Of a DNA stretch of 64,000 bases, positions 35,876 through 44,919 are shown piece by piece. The DNA lies in assembly GCF_016864375.1 (NCBI RefSeq), contig NZ_CP069355.1:1302001-1366000 (forward strand). Direction: 5' to 3'. A model generated the notes under the pieces. The model had not been told where the DNA came from. It worked only from the letters and a program-made list of their open reading frames with translations, and did not search any database. This DNA is from Microvirga sp. VF16 (GTDB lineage: Bacteria; Pseudomonadota; Alphaproteobacteria; Rhizobiales; Beijerinckiaceae). The translations under genes and the position numbers were made by a program. The first letter of the stretch is position 1. Each line of letters starts with the position of its first letter.

Positions 35876-35913
35876 TAGATGGGCCTTTGGCTCGCGCGGC
35901 CGAGACCGAAAGC

Positions 35914-36470
35914 TTGGATCGTCAGCACCTCGAACGGATGACCTATGACGTGGAGGTCGATCCCAATTACAGGCTTTTGCCGACGCCCTGGCGATGGACT
36001 GGAGCGACAAGCTGCAGCTTCACGCCGAAGCAACCGAGGCGTATGAGCGGAAAGCTCGCGAGCTGATCGCTGTGCTTGACGCCGAGGCGCGGCGGCGCAT
36101 TCTTGCACTCGCCGAGCAGCTCCCGTGCGTCTGGCATGATCCCCGGATCGGCCCGCGGGGGTGCAAACGTGTCCTGCGTCTGCTGATTGAGATGTGACGC
36201 TGGTCAAAGCTGATGCGATCACTGACCATGTCCGCCTCCCGGGCGGCGCCACGCGGACCCTCTCCCTTGAGAGGTCCCTTCACATCGCGCAAATCCGCAC
36301 GATCAAGCCCGAGATCGTCTCCGAGGTGGATGAATTGCTGGACGCGCACTGAGATCGTGAAGTCGCCGATATCCTCACCCGGAAAGGACGCCGGACCTGG
36401 GAGGGGAAGGCCTTCACCCTCAAGAACGTTGCGCTGATCCGAGGCACCGATCAGCTGCCGAGCGGGCGAG
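35914..36470 (+). pseudogene. C-terminal remnant of a large serine recombinase
   Basis: Reads ADALAMDWSDKLQLHAEATE, ARRRILALAEQLPCVWHDPR, then after a one-base deletion near 36192 VTLVKADAITDHVRLPGGAT, KPEIVSEVDELLDAH, a TGA at 36350-36352, and DREVADILTRKGRRTWEGKA, FTLKNVALIRGTDQLPS. This matches the C-terminal region of recombinases with zinc-ribbon domain common on alphaproteobacterial mobile DNA. The catalytic N-terminal resolvase domain is missing, and several frame breaks confirm decay. Confidence 0.65.
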
Positions 36471-36718
36471 GCGCACATCCTGCCAGACGGGTGCCCATCC
36501 ATTCATCGCGATCCAAGCCAGGTGCAGTAGGACACAACCGCTTGATCGTGAGGTGCGCAGCCTCGAGGGAAGCACAGCTGTCTTGCAACCTACCAGTCAA
36601 TATTGAGATGCGAAGGTAAAGACGGCCAGTGCCGTATGCCCGAAGCAATCTTCTCCTGTTCCGTCGATCCGAAACGGATATTCGAAAATCGACGGCAACC
36701 GATCGAGCGAGAACAATG

Positions 36719-36753
36719 AAAAGGCCAGGCGCTCACCATGCGCCTGGCCTTTT
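36719..36753 (-). terminator. Intrinsic terminator of dctA
   Basis: AAAAGGCCAGGCG (36719-36731) pairs perfectly with CGCCTGGCCTTTT (36741-36753): a 13-bp stem and 9-base loop ending in TTTT on the minus strand, 31 bp beyond the dctA stop. Symmetric A and T runs mean it could act in both directions. Confidence 0.8.
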
Positions 36754-36783
36754 CAAGCGTCGTTCGTGCGTTGGCGCCAGTGT

Positions 36784-38118
36784 TTATTCCGCTTGCTGCA
36801 GCGCGGGGGCCGCTTCGGCAGCGGGCTGAAGGCCGCCAAGAGCAGCGGCGAGTTTCTCCTCATCGAGTTCGCCTTCCCAGCGGGCGACGACAATGCTTGC
36901 CACGGCATTGCCCACGAGGTTGGTCAACGCCCGGCATTCCGACATGAAGCGGTCTATCCCGAGGATGAGTGCCATGCCGGCGACCGGCACTGCTGGAACC
37001 ACCGAGAGCGTCGCCGCAAGCGTGATGAAGCCCGCGCCAGTGATGCCGGCGGCACCCTTGGACGACAGCATGGCGACGAGCAGCAGGAGCATCTGGTCGG
37101 CAAGCGACAGCGGAATATCCATCGCCTGGGCGATGAACAGCGCGGCGAGCGTCATATAGATATTTGTGCCGTCGAGATTGAAGGAATAGCCGGTCGGGAT
37201 GACGAGGCCAACGACGGATTTCTTGCACCCCGCCTGTTCCATCTTGTCCATCAGCGAGGGGAGAGCCGCTTCGGAAGAGCTGGTGCCAAGAACGAGCAGC
37301 AGTTCCTCCTTGATATAACGGATCAGGGCCAGAATGGAGAAGCCGTTGTAACGCGCAACCGCGCCAAGCACGACCAGCACAAAAAGAAGGGCCGTCAGAT
37401 AGAAGGTGGCGACGAGCATCGCCAGGTTAAGGATTGAATCGATCCCATATTTGCCGATGGTGAAGGCCATCGCGCCGAAAGCGCCGATGGGAGCAGCCCG
37501 CATCAGGATCGCAACGAGCTTGAAGATCGGGGCCGCAAGCGCCTGCAGGAATGAGACGACCGGTGCATTCTTCTCGCCGACCATGCCGAGCGCGATGCCG
37601 AAGAGGACGGAAAAGAACAGGACCTGCAGGATGTCGCCGGAGGAGAAGGCGCCGACGATCGTTTGCGGGATGATGTTCATCAAGAAACCGGAGATGGTCT
37701 GCTCATGCGCCTTCTCCGCATAGGTCGTGACTGCCTTGGCATCGAGTGCGGACGGGTCGATGTGCATTCCGCTCCCCGGCTGGACGACATTGGCTACAAT
37801 CAACCCGACGATCAACGCAAGGGTCGAAAAGGTGAGGAAATAGAGCATCGCCTTGCCGGCGACGCGGCCGAGCTTCTGCAGGTCGGACATGCCGGCGATG
37901 CCGGTTGCGACCGTCAGGAAGATGACCGGCGCAATGATCATCTTGACGAGACGGATGAAAGCGTCGCCGAGCAGCTTCAGGCTAGCGCCGAACTCGGGGT
38001 AGAAATGGCCGAGCGCGATGCCGGCGGCAATCGCGATCAGCACCTGCGCATACAGATGGCGATAGAACGGCGTCTTGCTCCGCGGGTCGATGGCCGCGGC
38101 GGGGTGTGCCCAGTTCAT
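36784..38118 (-). CDS. dctA: C4-dicarboxylate:cation symporter
   Basis: Inner-membrane carrier of succinate, fumarate and malate, 444 residues (DAACS family). Start ATG 38118 after GGAGGAATTC; an in-frame extension to 38256 lies within the promoter region. Family motifs: FIRLVKMIIAPVIFLTVATG, LVLGTSSSEAALPSLMDKME (serine-rich hairpin), VIPTGYSFNLDGTNIYMTLA and GIDRFMSECRALTNLVGNA. Eight membrane segments are expected. The gene is divergent from dctBD and carries a sigma-54 promoter, the classical rhizobial layout; this carrier feeds nitrogen-fixing bacteroids in symbiotic species. Confidence 0.95.
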   Translation of the reverse strand: MNWAHPAAAIDPRSKTPFYRHLYAQVLIAIAAGIALGHFYPEFGASLKLLGDAFIRLVKMIIAPVIFLTVATGIAGMSDLQKLGRVAGKAMLYFLTFSTLALIVGLIVANVVQPGSGMHIDPSALDAKAVTTYAEKAHEQTISGFLMNIIPQTIVGAFSSGDILQVLFFSVLFGIALGMVGEKNAPVVSFLQALAAPIFKLVAILMRAAPIGAFGAMAFTIGKYGIDSILNLAMLVATFYLTALLFVLVVLGAVARYNGFSILALIRYIKEELLLVLGTSSSEAALPSLMDKMEQAGCKKSVVGLVIPTGYSFNLDGTNIYMTLAALFIAQAMDIPLSLADQMLLLLVAMLSSKGAAGITGAGFITLAATLSVVPAVPVAGMALILGIDRFMSECRALTNLVGNAVASIVVARWEGELDEEKLAAALGGLQPAAEAAPALQQAE

Positions 38119-38230
38119 GAATTCCTCCAGTTGTGGTGTTGGATCCGTGTGTGCGACAGCTTCTCCGCCACCCTCCCGGACCCGCAATGAGACGGAAGCT
38201 TGCGCCGGCCGCCTACTGGAACCGCCTTGA

Positions 38231-38245
38231 GCAACGACCGTGCCA
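38231..38245 (-). promoter_or_regulatory. Sigma-54 promoter of dctA
   Basis: On the minus strand TGGCACGGTCGTTGC, followed by T, matches the -24/-12 consensus exactly (GG and GC 10 bases apart). It lies about 113 bp before the dctA ATG. DctD is the expected activator. Confidence 0.88.
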
Positions 38246-38319
38246 ACCTGCGGCATTCAATTTAACGGGTTGATTTTGAAGGATAAGGCGAGCTGAACGG
38301 CAGTGTGTGCCAGAGAAGC

Positions 38320-38335
38320 GTGCGAGAGTTCGCAC
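38320..38335. promoter_or_regulatory. Candidate DctD upstream activator site
   Basis: GTGCGAGAGTTCGCAC is a perfect 6-bp dyad with a 4-base spacer, about 75 bp upstream of the dctA -24 box and just before dctB. Position and symmetry fit the DctD binding sites known from rhizobia. Confidence 0.6.
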
Positions 38336-38377
38336 AACGTTTCTTGCCTTTCGTACCGATTTCTGCACAGTCTTACC

Positions 38378-40252
38378 ATGACCAGTGCGACGACAGAGGG
38401 CCTTTCGGGCCACCAAAACAGCCGCAGGCAGAAGCATGCGTCCCGGTCAGGCCTCGCTTGGAGCGTCTATTGCATCTTCGCTCTGGCGCTCCTTCTCGGC
38501 ACGCTCTGGCTTGCCGGCGGCTATGGGCGCCAGCAAGCTGCTCTCCGGCTCGATGCACGCACGCGCAACACGGCGACGCTCAACGCCGTGGTGCTGCGCA
38601 CGGTGCTTGAAAAGCAGCGCTCGCTGCCCTTCGTCTTGTCGGAGGACAGGGACGTCAACAAGGCCCTTGCTTCGGGCGACCAGGCACTTTTTCGCGCACT
38701 CGACTTGAAGCTCGAAACGCTTGCAGGGGGAACGAACGCTTCCGTCATCTATATTCTCGACAAGGATGGCATGACGGTCGCCGCCAGTAACTGGCGCGAG
38801 CCGACGAGTTTCGTCGGCAATTCCTACGCCTTCCGGCCCTATTACCGCGATGCGATGGCGACGGCACGCGCGGAATATTACGCGCTCGGCACGTCAAGCC
38901 GGCTTCCGGGGCTTTATATCTCCCGCCGGGTCGACGGGCCGGAAGGGATCGTCGGCGTCGTTGTCGTCAAGGTGCAGTTCGACCAAGTGGAAACGGACTG
39001 GCGCAATGCGGCGGAAGTATCCTACGTCTCCGACCGGCGCGGCGTGGTGCTGATAACGAGCATTCCGCAATGGCGCTTCATGACACTCACGCCGATCGCC
39101 GGACCCGTGCAGGCGACAATCCGCGAAAGCCTGCAATTCGGCGCCGCGCCACTTCAGCCTCTCCCGCTGTCGACCCCGGCGGGCGGTGACCGGCCCGATC
39201 TGGTCGAGGCCGTGCTGCCCGGCGCTCCGAGTTCGGCCAGTTTCGTTCGGGTCGGCGTGCCGGTACCAACGACAAACTGGACGCTCAATGTGCTGGCGCC
39301 CGCGGAGCGGGACATGGCCGTCGGCGCGCGCGACGCCCGTTCGCTCGGCATCCTCGGCCTGATGCCGCTCCTGGCCGCCGCCGCCTGGCTCCTCTACCGG
39401 CGCCAGCACCTCCTCGAGCGCGAGGCGGAAAACTGGGCGGCGCGCGCGGAGCTGGAGCGCCGGGTGAGCGAGCGGACGGCAGAGCTCAGCACCGCCAATG
39501 CCTTGCTTCAGTCGGAGGTCGACGAGCGCAAGAAGGCCGTCACCCGCCTGCAGGAGGTGCGCGAGGAACTGGCGCAGGCCAACCGGCTTGCCATCCTCGG
39601 CCAGGTCACGGCGGGCGTCACCCACGAGATCAACCAGCCGGTGGCGGCGATCCGCAGCTTTGCCGATAATGCCCGCATCCTTTTGAGACGGCACGACGCC
39701 CGCGCGGCGGAGGACAATCTCGGCGCCATCGCCTCGCTCACCGAGCGCATCGGTACCATCACCGAGGGCCTCAGGGCCTTCTCGCGCAAGGGCACAGGCG
39801 GGGTAGGGCCGACCGGAATCGCCGAGGCCTTCGACGGCGTTTTTTTGCTCTTGAACAACCGATTGAAGCAGCAGGGCGTGGAACTCGTCTGCACCATGCC
39901 GCCGTCGAGCCTGCGCGTCATGGGCAACCGGGTGCGGCTGGAACAGGTGCTGGTCAATCTCGTGCAGAACGCGATGGAAGCGCTCGAAGAGCGGGTCGAC
40001 GGCCAGGTCGAGCTCGGCTGGGGGCACGACGGCGAGTGGACGCTGATTACCGTCGCCGACAACGGGCCGGGCATTCCGGGCAAGGTCATGGAGCGGCTGT
40101 TCACGCCGTTTACCACCACCAAGACGCGCGGGCTCGGGCTCGGCCATGTCATCTGCCATGACATCGTCACCGAATTCGGCGGCAGGCTTGCTGTCGAGAG
40201 CGAGCCCGGGCGGGGCACGCGCTTCACCATCCGCCTCAGGAGTGTCGAATGA
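38378..40252 (+). CDS. dctB: C4-dicarboxylate sensor histidine kinase
   Basis: 624 residues from ATG 38378. First membrane segment residues 27-47 (AWSVYCIFALALLLGTLWLA), then a periplasmic PAS-like double-Cache sensor (SVIYILDKDGMTVAASNWRE; SYAFRPYYRDAM), second membrane segment about 321-341, a coiled coil (residues 350-400), and the kinase core: H-box VTHEINQPVAAIRSF with His416, N-box LVNLVQNAMEAL, G1 VADNGPGIP, G2 GLGLGHVICHDIV. It senses succinate-type acids in the periplasm and phosphorylates DctD, whose start overlaps its stop by 4 bp. Confidence 0.94.
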   Translation: MTSATTEGLSGHQNSRRQKHASRSGLAWSVYCIFALALLLGTLWLAGGYGRQQAALRLDARTRNTATLNAVVLRTVLEKQRSLPFVLSEDRDVNKALASGDQALFRALDLKLETLAGGTNASVIYILDKDGMTVAASNWREPTSFVGNSYAFRPYYRDAMATARAEYYALGTSSRLPGLYISRRVDGPEGIVGVVVVKVQFDQVETDWRNAAEVSYVSDRRGVVLITSIPQWRFMTLTPIAGPVQATIRESLQFGAAPLQPLPLSTPAGGDRPDLVEAVLPGAPSSASFVRVGVPVPTTNWTLNVLAPAERDMAVGARDARSLGILGLMPLLAAAAWLLYRRQHLLEREAENWAARAELERRVSERTAELSTANALLQSEVDERKKAVTRLQEVREELAQANRLAILGQVTAGVTHEINQPVAAIRSFADNARILLRRHDARAAEDNLGAIASLTERIGTITEGLRAFSRKGTGGVGPTGIAEAFDGVFLLLNNRLKQQGVELVCTMPPSSLRVMGNRVRLEQVLVNLVQNAMEALEERVDGQVELGWGHDGEWTLITVADNGPGIPGKVMERLFTPFTTTKTRGLGLGHVICHDIVTEFGGRLAVESEPGRGTRFTIRLRSVE

Positions 40253-41640
40253 GCGAGTGTTTTGAAGGTGCCGCGGCGGTGGGCGCCCGGCCGAAGATCG
40301 CCTTTGTCGACGATGACGAGACACTCCGCCGCGCCAACACGCAGACGCTGGAACTTGCTGGTTTCGAGGTGCTTGCCTTCGAGGGTGCGGAGGCAGCGCT
40401 TCAACGGATCGACGCCGATTTCCCCGGCGCTGTCGTCACCGATGTGCGGATGCCGAGGATCGACGGCTTCCAGCTCTTCCGCCGCCTGAGCGAGCGCGAT
40501 CCCGACCTGCCGGTCATTCTCATTACCGGCCATGGCGACATCGCCATGGCGGTCGATGCGCTGCATGAGGGCGCCTATGACTTCATCGCCAAGCCATATC
40601 CCGCCGAACGGCTGGTGCAGAGCGCGATGCGGGCAGTCGACAAGCGCAGGCTTGTCATCGAGAACCGGGCGCTGCGCCGCGCCGCCGCGATGGCCGAGGA
40701 AGACCTTCCGCTGATCGGCGAGACACCCTCCATGGACCGGCTGCGCCGCACGCTGAAGCAGATCGCCAACGCCGATGTCGACGTGCTGGTCGCCGGCGAG
40801 ACCGGTAGCGGCAAGGAGGTTGTGGCGGAGTTGCTCCACCGCTGGAGCCGGCGATGCGCCAGCCATTTCGTGGCGCTCAATTGCGGCGCGCTGCCCGAAA
40901 CCGTGCTTGAAAGCGAACTGTTCGGCCATGAGCCCGGCGCGTTCACCGGCGCGCACAAGAAGCGCATCGGCCACATTGAACATTCGAGTGGCGGCACGCT
41001 GTTTCTCGATGAGATCGAGAGCATGCCGCTTTCGGCCCAGGTGAAGCTCCTGCGCGTGCTCGAGAAGCGCGAGATCACCCCGCTCGGCAGCAACGAGGTG
41101 CGCCCGCTCGACCTGCGCGTGGTCGCCGCCGCCAAGGTCGATCTTGGCGATCCGGCGGCGCGCGGCGAGTTCCGCGAGGATCTGTTCTACCGCCTCAATG
41201 TGGTGACGGTAGCGATTCCGCCACTCCGCGAGCGCCGCGAGGACATTCCGCTGCTCTTTGCTTATTTCCTGAGCCGCGCCGCCAAGCGCTTCCACATCGA
41301 GCCGCCGCCTGTGGCCGCTGAAACCCGACGCTATCTTCTTTCGCATGACTGGCCCGGGAACGTACGCGAGCTTGTCCATTTCGCCGAACGCTTCGTGCTC
41401 GGCCTGATCGAAAGCCCCGGCCCCACCACATCCGGCGAGGCCATGGCAGATGGTGGCGCGGGGCTTTCCCTGCCGCGGCGCATGGAGCTTTACGAGGCCG
41501 AGCAGATCCGCCAGACGCTTGCGGCCCATGCTGGCGACGTCAAGGCCACGATCGAAGCGCTCGGCATCCCGCGCAAGACCTTCTACGACAAGCTGCAACG
41601 CCACGGCATCGTCCGCACCGGCTATGCGAAAGGCTCCTAA
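40249..41640 (+). CDS. dctD: Sigma-54-dependent response regulator of C4-dicarboxylate transport
   Basis: 463 residues in three domains. Receiver: acidic pocket FVDDDET, phosphorylated Asp65 in VVTDVRMPR, Lys115 in FIAKPYP. AAA+ domain: Walker A GETGSGKE (183-190), sigma-54 contact loop GAFTGA (230-235), Walker B GTLFLDEIESM, arginine region REDLFYRLNVVTVAIPPLRE. C-terminal Fis-type helix-turn-helix: AGDVKATIEALGIPRKTFYD. Translation is coupled to dctB. It should activate dctA from 38320-38335 and could also act on the acylase promoter. The last 669 bp of this region are repeated at 61.8 kb. Confidence 0.95.
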   Translation: MSECFEGAAAVGARPKIAFVDDDETLRRANTQTLELAGFEVLAFEGAEAALQRIDADFPGAVVTDVRMPRIDGFQLFRRLSERDPDLPVILITGHGDIAMAVDALHEGAYDFIAKPYPAERLVQSAMRAVDKRRLVIENRALRRAAAMAEEDLPLIGETPSMDRLRRTLKQIANADVDVLVAGETGSGKEVVAELLHRWSRRCASHFVALNCGALPETVLESELFGHEPGAFTGAHKKRIGHIEHSSGGTLFLDEIESMPLSAQVKLLRVLEKREITPLGSNEVRPLDLRVVAAAKVDLGDPAARGEFREDLFYRLNVVTVAIPPLRERREDIPLLFAYFLSRAAKRFHIEPPPVAAETRRYLLSHDWPGNVRELVHFAERFVLGLIESPGPTTSGEAMADGGAGLSLPRRMELYEAEQIRQTLAAHAGDVKATIEALGIPRKTFYDKLQRHGIVRTGYAKGS

Positions 41641-41655
41641 GTGTTCAGATGGGGT
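40987..41655 (+). repeat. dctD 3' segment, source copy of a 669-bp duplication
   Basis: Bases 40987-41655, from inside the AAA+ domain to 15 bp past the stop, recur at 61812-62480 with six mismatches seen (about 99% identity). Both copies end at GTTCAGATGGGGT and then diverge. Here the sequence beyond is the left end of a decayed IS110 element. Confidence 0.9.
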
Positions 41656-41720
41656 ACTCGACTTGATCTCCATCTCTGATGGCAACAGCCAGAGGTGCGG
41701 CGCTTCGAGCTGGTGATAGC

Positions 41721-41745
41721 GTGAGGGTGATCCCTCACAAGCATC
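41721..41745 (+). ncRNA. Leader hairpin of IS110 copy 2
   Basis: GTGAGGG (41721-41727) pairs with CCCTCAC (41732-41738), followed by AAGCATC (41739-41745) and the transposase start 15 bases later. The hairpin-AAGCATC arrangement is the same as in copy 1 (17531-17560) although the stem sequence differs entirely, so the structure is conserved by covariation. Confidence 0.45.
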
Positions 41746-41760
41746 AGGAAACGGCGCAGC

Positions 41761-42796
41761 ATGAAGCACCACGCTGGACTGGACGTCTCCCTCAAAGAGA
41801 CCTCGATCTGCATTGTGGACGAGATGGGTTCGATCTGCCGTGAGCTGAAGGTCTCCAGCCATCCGGAAGATCTCGCTCGTGCTTTACAGGATCCCTCATG
41901 GCGGTTGAGCCGGATCGGGCTTGAGGTCGGCCCCCTGTCATAGTGGCTGTTCAGCGGTTTGGCTGAGGCCGGGCTGCCGGTGACCTGCATTGAGATGGCG
42001 GCATACGAAGGCGTTTCTCAAGGCGCAGGTGAAAGACCGACCGCAATGATGCCCGCGGCATCGCTCAGATGATGCGCGTCAACCTGTTCCGGCCCGTTCA
42101 TGTGAAGACGCTCACCAGCCAGAACCGACGCGCCCTGCTGACGGCGCGCAAGCTGTTGCAGGAGAAGGCCATTGCCACCGAGAACGATATCCGCGGTCTG
42201 CTGCGCAACTTTGGGCTCAAGGTTGGGGTCATAGGCAAGGTCAGGTTCGAGGACCGGATCCGCGAGCTCGTGGTCGGCATGCCGGAGTTGGCCGAGATCA
42301 TGGCGTCTCTTCTGACCGCTCGCCAGAGTCTGCGGGATCGGTTCGCCATCTTGCATCGCAAAGTGCTGGCGATCACTCGCGACGATGAAGTTTGCCGGCG
42401 CCTGATGACCATTCCCGGTGTCGGCCCTGTGGTGTCGCTGGCCTTCCAAGCGACCATCGACATTCCGGCGCGGTTCAGGAATTCGAAGGCCGTTGGCCCA
42501 GCTTTGGGCTGACGCCAGTTCTCAACCAGTCCGGCGAAAGCAATCGCATTGGACGGGTCTCCCTGTGCGGCGATGCCATGCTGCGAGCGCTGCTCTATGA
42601 GGCGGCTCAGGTGCTGCTGACCCGGGTGCAGAAATGGTCCTGGCTGAAGGCCTGGGCCATGAACGTGGCCCGCCGGCGCGGCCGGCAAAAGGCCATCGTG
42701 GCTCTGGCGAGGCGTCTGGCCGTGATCATGCACCGCCTCTGGAGCGATGGCACCGAGTTCCGCTGGACGAAGGAGAGTGCCTTGGCTACCGCCTGA
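41761..42796 (+). pseudogene. IS110-family transposase, copy 2, decayed
   Basis: Homologous to the intact transposase at 17574. It starts KHHAGLDVSLKETSICIVDE and runs to EVGPLS, where TAG (41941-41943) replaces the usual Gln of GPLSQW. Near 41998 and 42030 small indels break MRHTKAFLKAQVNKTDR-like text. The frame at 42069-42512 carries MMRVNLFRPVHVKTLTSQNR to FRNSKAVGPALG; a further shift leads to FGLTPVLNQSGESNRIGRVS and the end at 42796. At least four lesions. The 3' non-coding end to about 43030 matches that of copy 1. Confidence 0.85.
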
Positions 42797-43030
42797 TCGC
42801 TCACGGCAACAACATATCACGAGAACAGAAGGATAGACGAGTTCCGCCTGCCGGTGGAGAGACGTCCCTCGCGGGACGATGGATGAGGTAAGGTCGCTAG
42901 GGTTCTTGTGTCGGTCGTGTCATGCGCGATCAGAACGTGCAACAGATTGGGCGGCCTCATTCTTCTGATCCCATACTGGGAGAGCCACAGAGCTGATCCC
43001 GAAGAGAAGCAAGAGCTCGCGAGTGATGTT

Positions 43031-43559
43031 AAACATCCGGAAGATGGAAGGCCTGAAAGCGCTTGACCTCAAACCACCGAATAGAGAAGAACCGTACCCG
43101 ACGAGGAGCGGGCAGCGGGGTCGTTCCCGCGCTGCCCCGCGTGATCTTCAACGTCACTTGGCCGAGACGGTCGAGCGACCGCTTCAGGTGATTGCGATTG
43201 TTGCCGCGTCCGTCTTGCCCAGCTGGGTCAGAACGTCGACCATCTTGGTCTCGACAAGGGCCTAGGTGTCGAAGGTGCACGGAAGATAGCGCCGAAGTAC
43301 TCGTCGGTGCTGCGCTGCGACCGTTGGGCCATCGCGCAGAGCACCAAGAGCGTCTTCAGGTCCTCGTGGTCAAGCAAGAACTGGCTGCGGAATTCATACT
43401 CTGTGCCGGTGGTGTCTCTCTTCGTGACGACGAACGGCTTCCAGCGCTCCGACTGCTCGCCCTCCTTTGCCGCCTTTTCCCGCGTGAGGCACCGGAATAC
43501 CGAATCGCTCGGATACCGGGACCGAACGCCACCGAACTGCCTTTCGGGTCCCGGCGGCG
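43031..43559 (-). pseudogene. Unidentified decayed gene (possibly plasmid replication-initiator-like)
   Basis: The minus strand reads GPGIRAIRYSGASREKAAKE, TEYEFRSQFLLDHEDLKTLL, VLCAMAQRSQRSTDEYFGAI and, after a stop, ALVETKMVDVLTQLGKTDAA. The layout FRS..L...DL..L..L.AMA is faintly like RepA-type initiators of alphaproteobacterial plasmids, but I cannot identify it securely. Several stops break the frame. Confidence 0.3.
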
Positions 43560-43997
43560 TCAGCGGGCGCGCCGCACGGTCTTGAGCCGGCGCTCGCGAA
43601 CGATGCGGGCCAGGGCCGCGAGCACGACTTTTATGACTGCCGGGCTGAGCGTGCCGTATGCAAAGACAGGGGGCGAATAAGAGAGAGGCTCGAGGTGGTA
43701 TGACTGCGGCAGGCGGTCGACGTTGGCCTCGTCAACGATGATCCAGGTCGGGCTATCGCCCCTCAGCTTGAGCCGGCGGCGTTCCGTCTCCGGCACTTGC
43801 ACGGCGCCGCGATCTGCGCCGGGTTGCTGGGTCGTGAGCGGCAGGAGCACGACTTCTTCGCCCGAGCCGACCGGGATGACGACGCAGGCGGGGCGGGCCT
43901 TTCGGCCGGTCTCCTCGCCGGCGTCATGCTGACGACGCCAGAGATAGCGGTAGCGGTAGCGGACGACGAGGCCCGTTTCAGGCTTAAGGCTGGCCAT
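43560..43997 (-). CDS. PemK/MazF-like toxin
   Basis: 145 residues. The text LKPETGLVVRYRYRYLWRRQ, GRKARPACVVIPVGSGEEVV and LLPLTTQQPGADRGAVQVPE follows the pattern of PemK/MazF-like growth inhibitors (G.V....F....G..RPA.VV). Such toxins are usually mRNA interferases. The start ATG 43997 overlaps the antitoxin end by 14 bp, the normal order antitoxin-toxin. Family placement rests on motif memory and gene pairing. Confidence 0.65.
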   Translation of the reverse strand: MASLKPETGLVVRYRYRYLWRRQHDAGEETGRKARPACVVIPVGSGEEVVLLPLTTQQPGADRGAVQVPETERRRLKLRGDSPTWIIVDEANVDRLPQSYHLEPLSYSPPVFAYGTLSPAVIKVVLAALARIVRERRLKTVRRAR

Positions 43998-44247
43998 CGC
44001 GGTCGGCCGCCTCGTACTCGTCGGCCAGGGCGAGGATGCCGTCGGCGATGTGGTCAGGGAGCTCTTCGACGGTATAGGCGCGGCGCGGATCGTCGACGGG
44101 CGCGTGCGTCAGGCCCTGGTAGGCTTCCATGGACATGAGCACGAATTTCGGCTTTTTGTGATGGGTGATGACGACTGGCTCCTTCCGGGCGGCCTCGGTG
44201 ATGTCGCCGACCCGCTTGTTGAGGTCGACGGTAGTGAAACTGCGCAT
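43984..44247 (-). CDS. Phd/YefM-type antitoxin
   Basis: 87 residues from ATG 44247 (MRSFTTVDLNKRVGDITEAA), chosen over the ATG at 44298 because GGAG lies 8-11 bases upstream. The N-terminal half has the Phd fold that binds DNA (ARKEPVVITHHKKPKFVLMS); the acidic C-terminus (VDDPRRAYTVEELPDHIADG) should bind the toxin. It overlaps the toxin gene and probably represses the pair. A remnant of the same C-terminus occurs at 16050-16109. Confidence 0.8.
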   Translation of the reverse strand: MRSFTTVDLNKRVGDITEAARKEPVVITHHKKPKFVLMSMEAYQGLTHAPVDDPRRAYTVEELPDHIADGILALADEYEAADRDGQP

Positions 44248-44344
44248 CTGGCGGTCTCCGTTTCTCGATCTGTTCTCATTGTAAAACAACATATCCATAA
44301 TATCCAGTGTTTCCTAGAGAGCCGTTGTGCGGATCCTGGCGGGG

Positions 44345-44626
44345 CTACTGGCCCCGCCGCCTCAGGTCCGGCCGCGCCTGCGCCAGCAGCCTGTCGGCGT
44401 TCCTGCAGGTCGCATGCGCATCATGGCGGGCGCGGTTCCAGAAGAGCCGCGCCAAGTGGCGCTCGGGGAGGCCGCCCCAGCAGCTTCGATACTCCAGAAG
44501 CTGCCGCCGAAACTCGCGGCGGCAGAGTGCGCGCTCCAGGCGGCCGATCTGAGACAGCGGGCGCGGCGGAGTGCCTCCGGTCCAAGCAGTCATACCAGGT
44601 AGCTCGGAGTGAAGGGAGGCGGCCAT
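44345..44626 (-). CDS. Small hypothetical protein (93 residues)
   Basis: Arg-rich protein ending LERALCRREFRRQLLEYRSC, LPERHLARLFWNRARHDAHA and CRNADRLLAQARPDLRRRG. Family not recognised; it looks helical and basic. The ATG directly follows the TAA of the ArdC remnant and the gene precedes the antitoxin on the same strand, so it belongs to the same plasmid-type module. An overlapping plus-strand frame was judged a shadow. Confidence 0.5.
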   Translation of the reverse strand: MAASLHSELPGMTAWTGGTPPRPLSQIGRLERALCRREFRRQLLEYRSCWGGLPERHLARLFWNRARHDAHATCRNADRLLAQARPDLRRRGQ

Positions 44627-44888
44627 TACGCCGTCTCCCGCTGATCGTCTGTGCTGCTCTCGCCGACCGTCGACGTGGTACCGCTGAGGAATCGCACGGC
44701 CCGCTCGGCATGGCTGGCTGCGCTGAAAATCGCGCGGGTGTCACTTTTCAGCGTTGTGATGATCGTCTCGCGGCGCGAGGGTCAGCCGAGGTCGGCGCAG
44801 AGGAAAGCCGCCGCAAGCTCTGCAACATATCCTGACAGTCCAGAATCTTTTTCGGAAAGTTTGCCGCGATGGAGATGGTGTAGATCAT
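44627..44888 (-). pseudogene. ArdC-like antirestriction protein, C-terminal remnant
   Basis: The minus strand reads YVAELAAAFLCADLG, a TGA, then LKSDTRAIFSAASHAERAVR and FLSG before TAA at 44627-44629, all in one frame. It matches the C-terminal end of ArdC/DUF1738 proteins (E-L-AAFLCADLGI...LK.DKRAIFSAA.HAQRA..FL). The ssDNA-binding N-terminus and HExxH part are absent. ArdC genes are typical of conjugative plasmids. Confidence 0.6.
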
Positions 44889-44919
44889 GCTGCGTCGCTA
44901 AGATGTCAGCTGACAAGAG

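Noticed and set aside
39508..41862. 784-codon minus-strand frame opposite dctB/dctD
   Set aside because: Shadow of the high-GC third positions of dctBD; the same artefact recurs at the duplicated copy near 62 kb.
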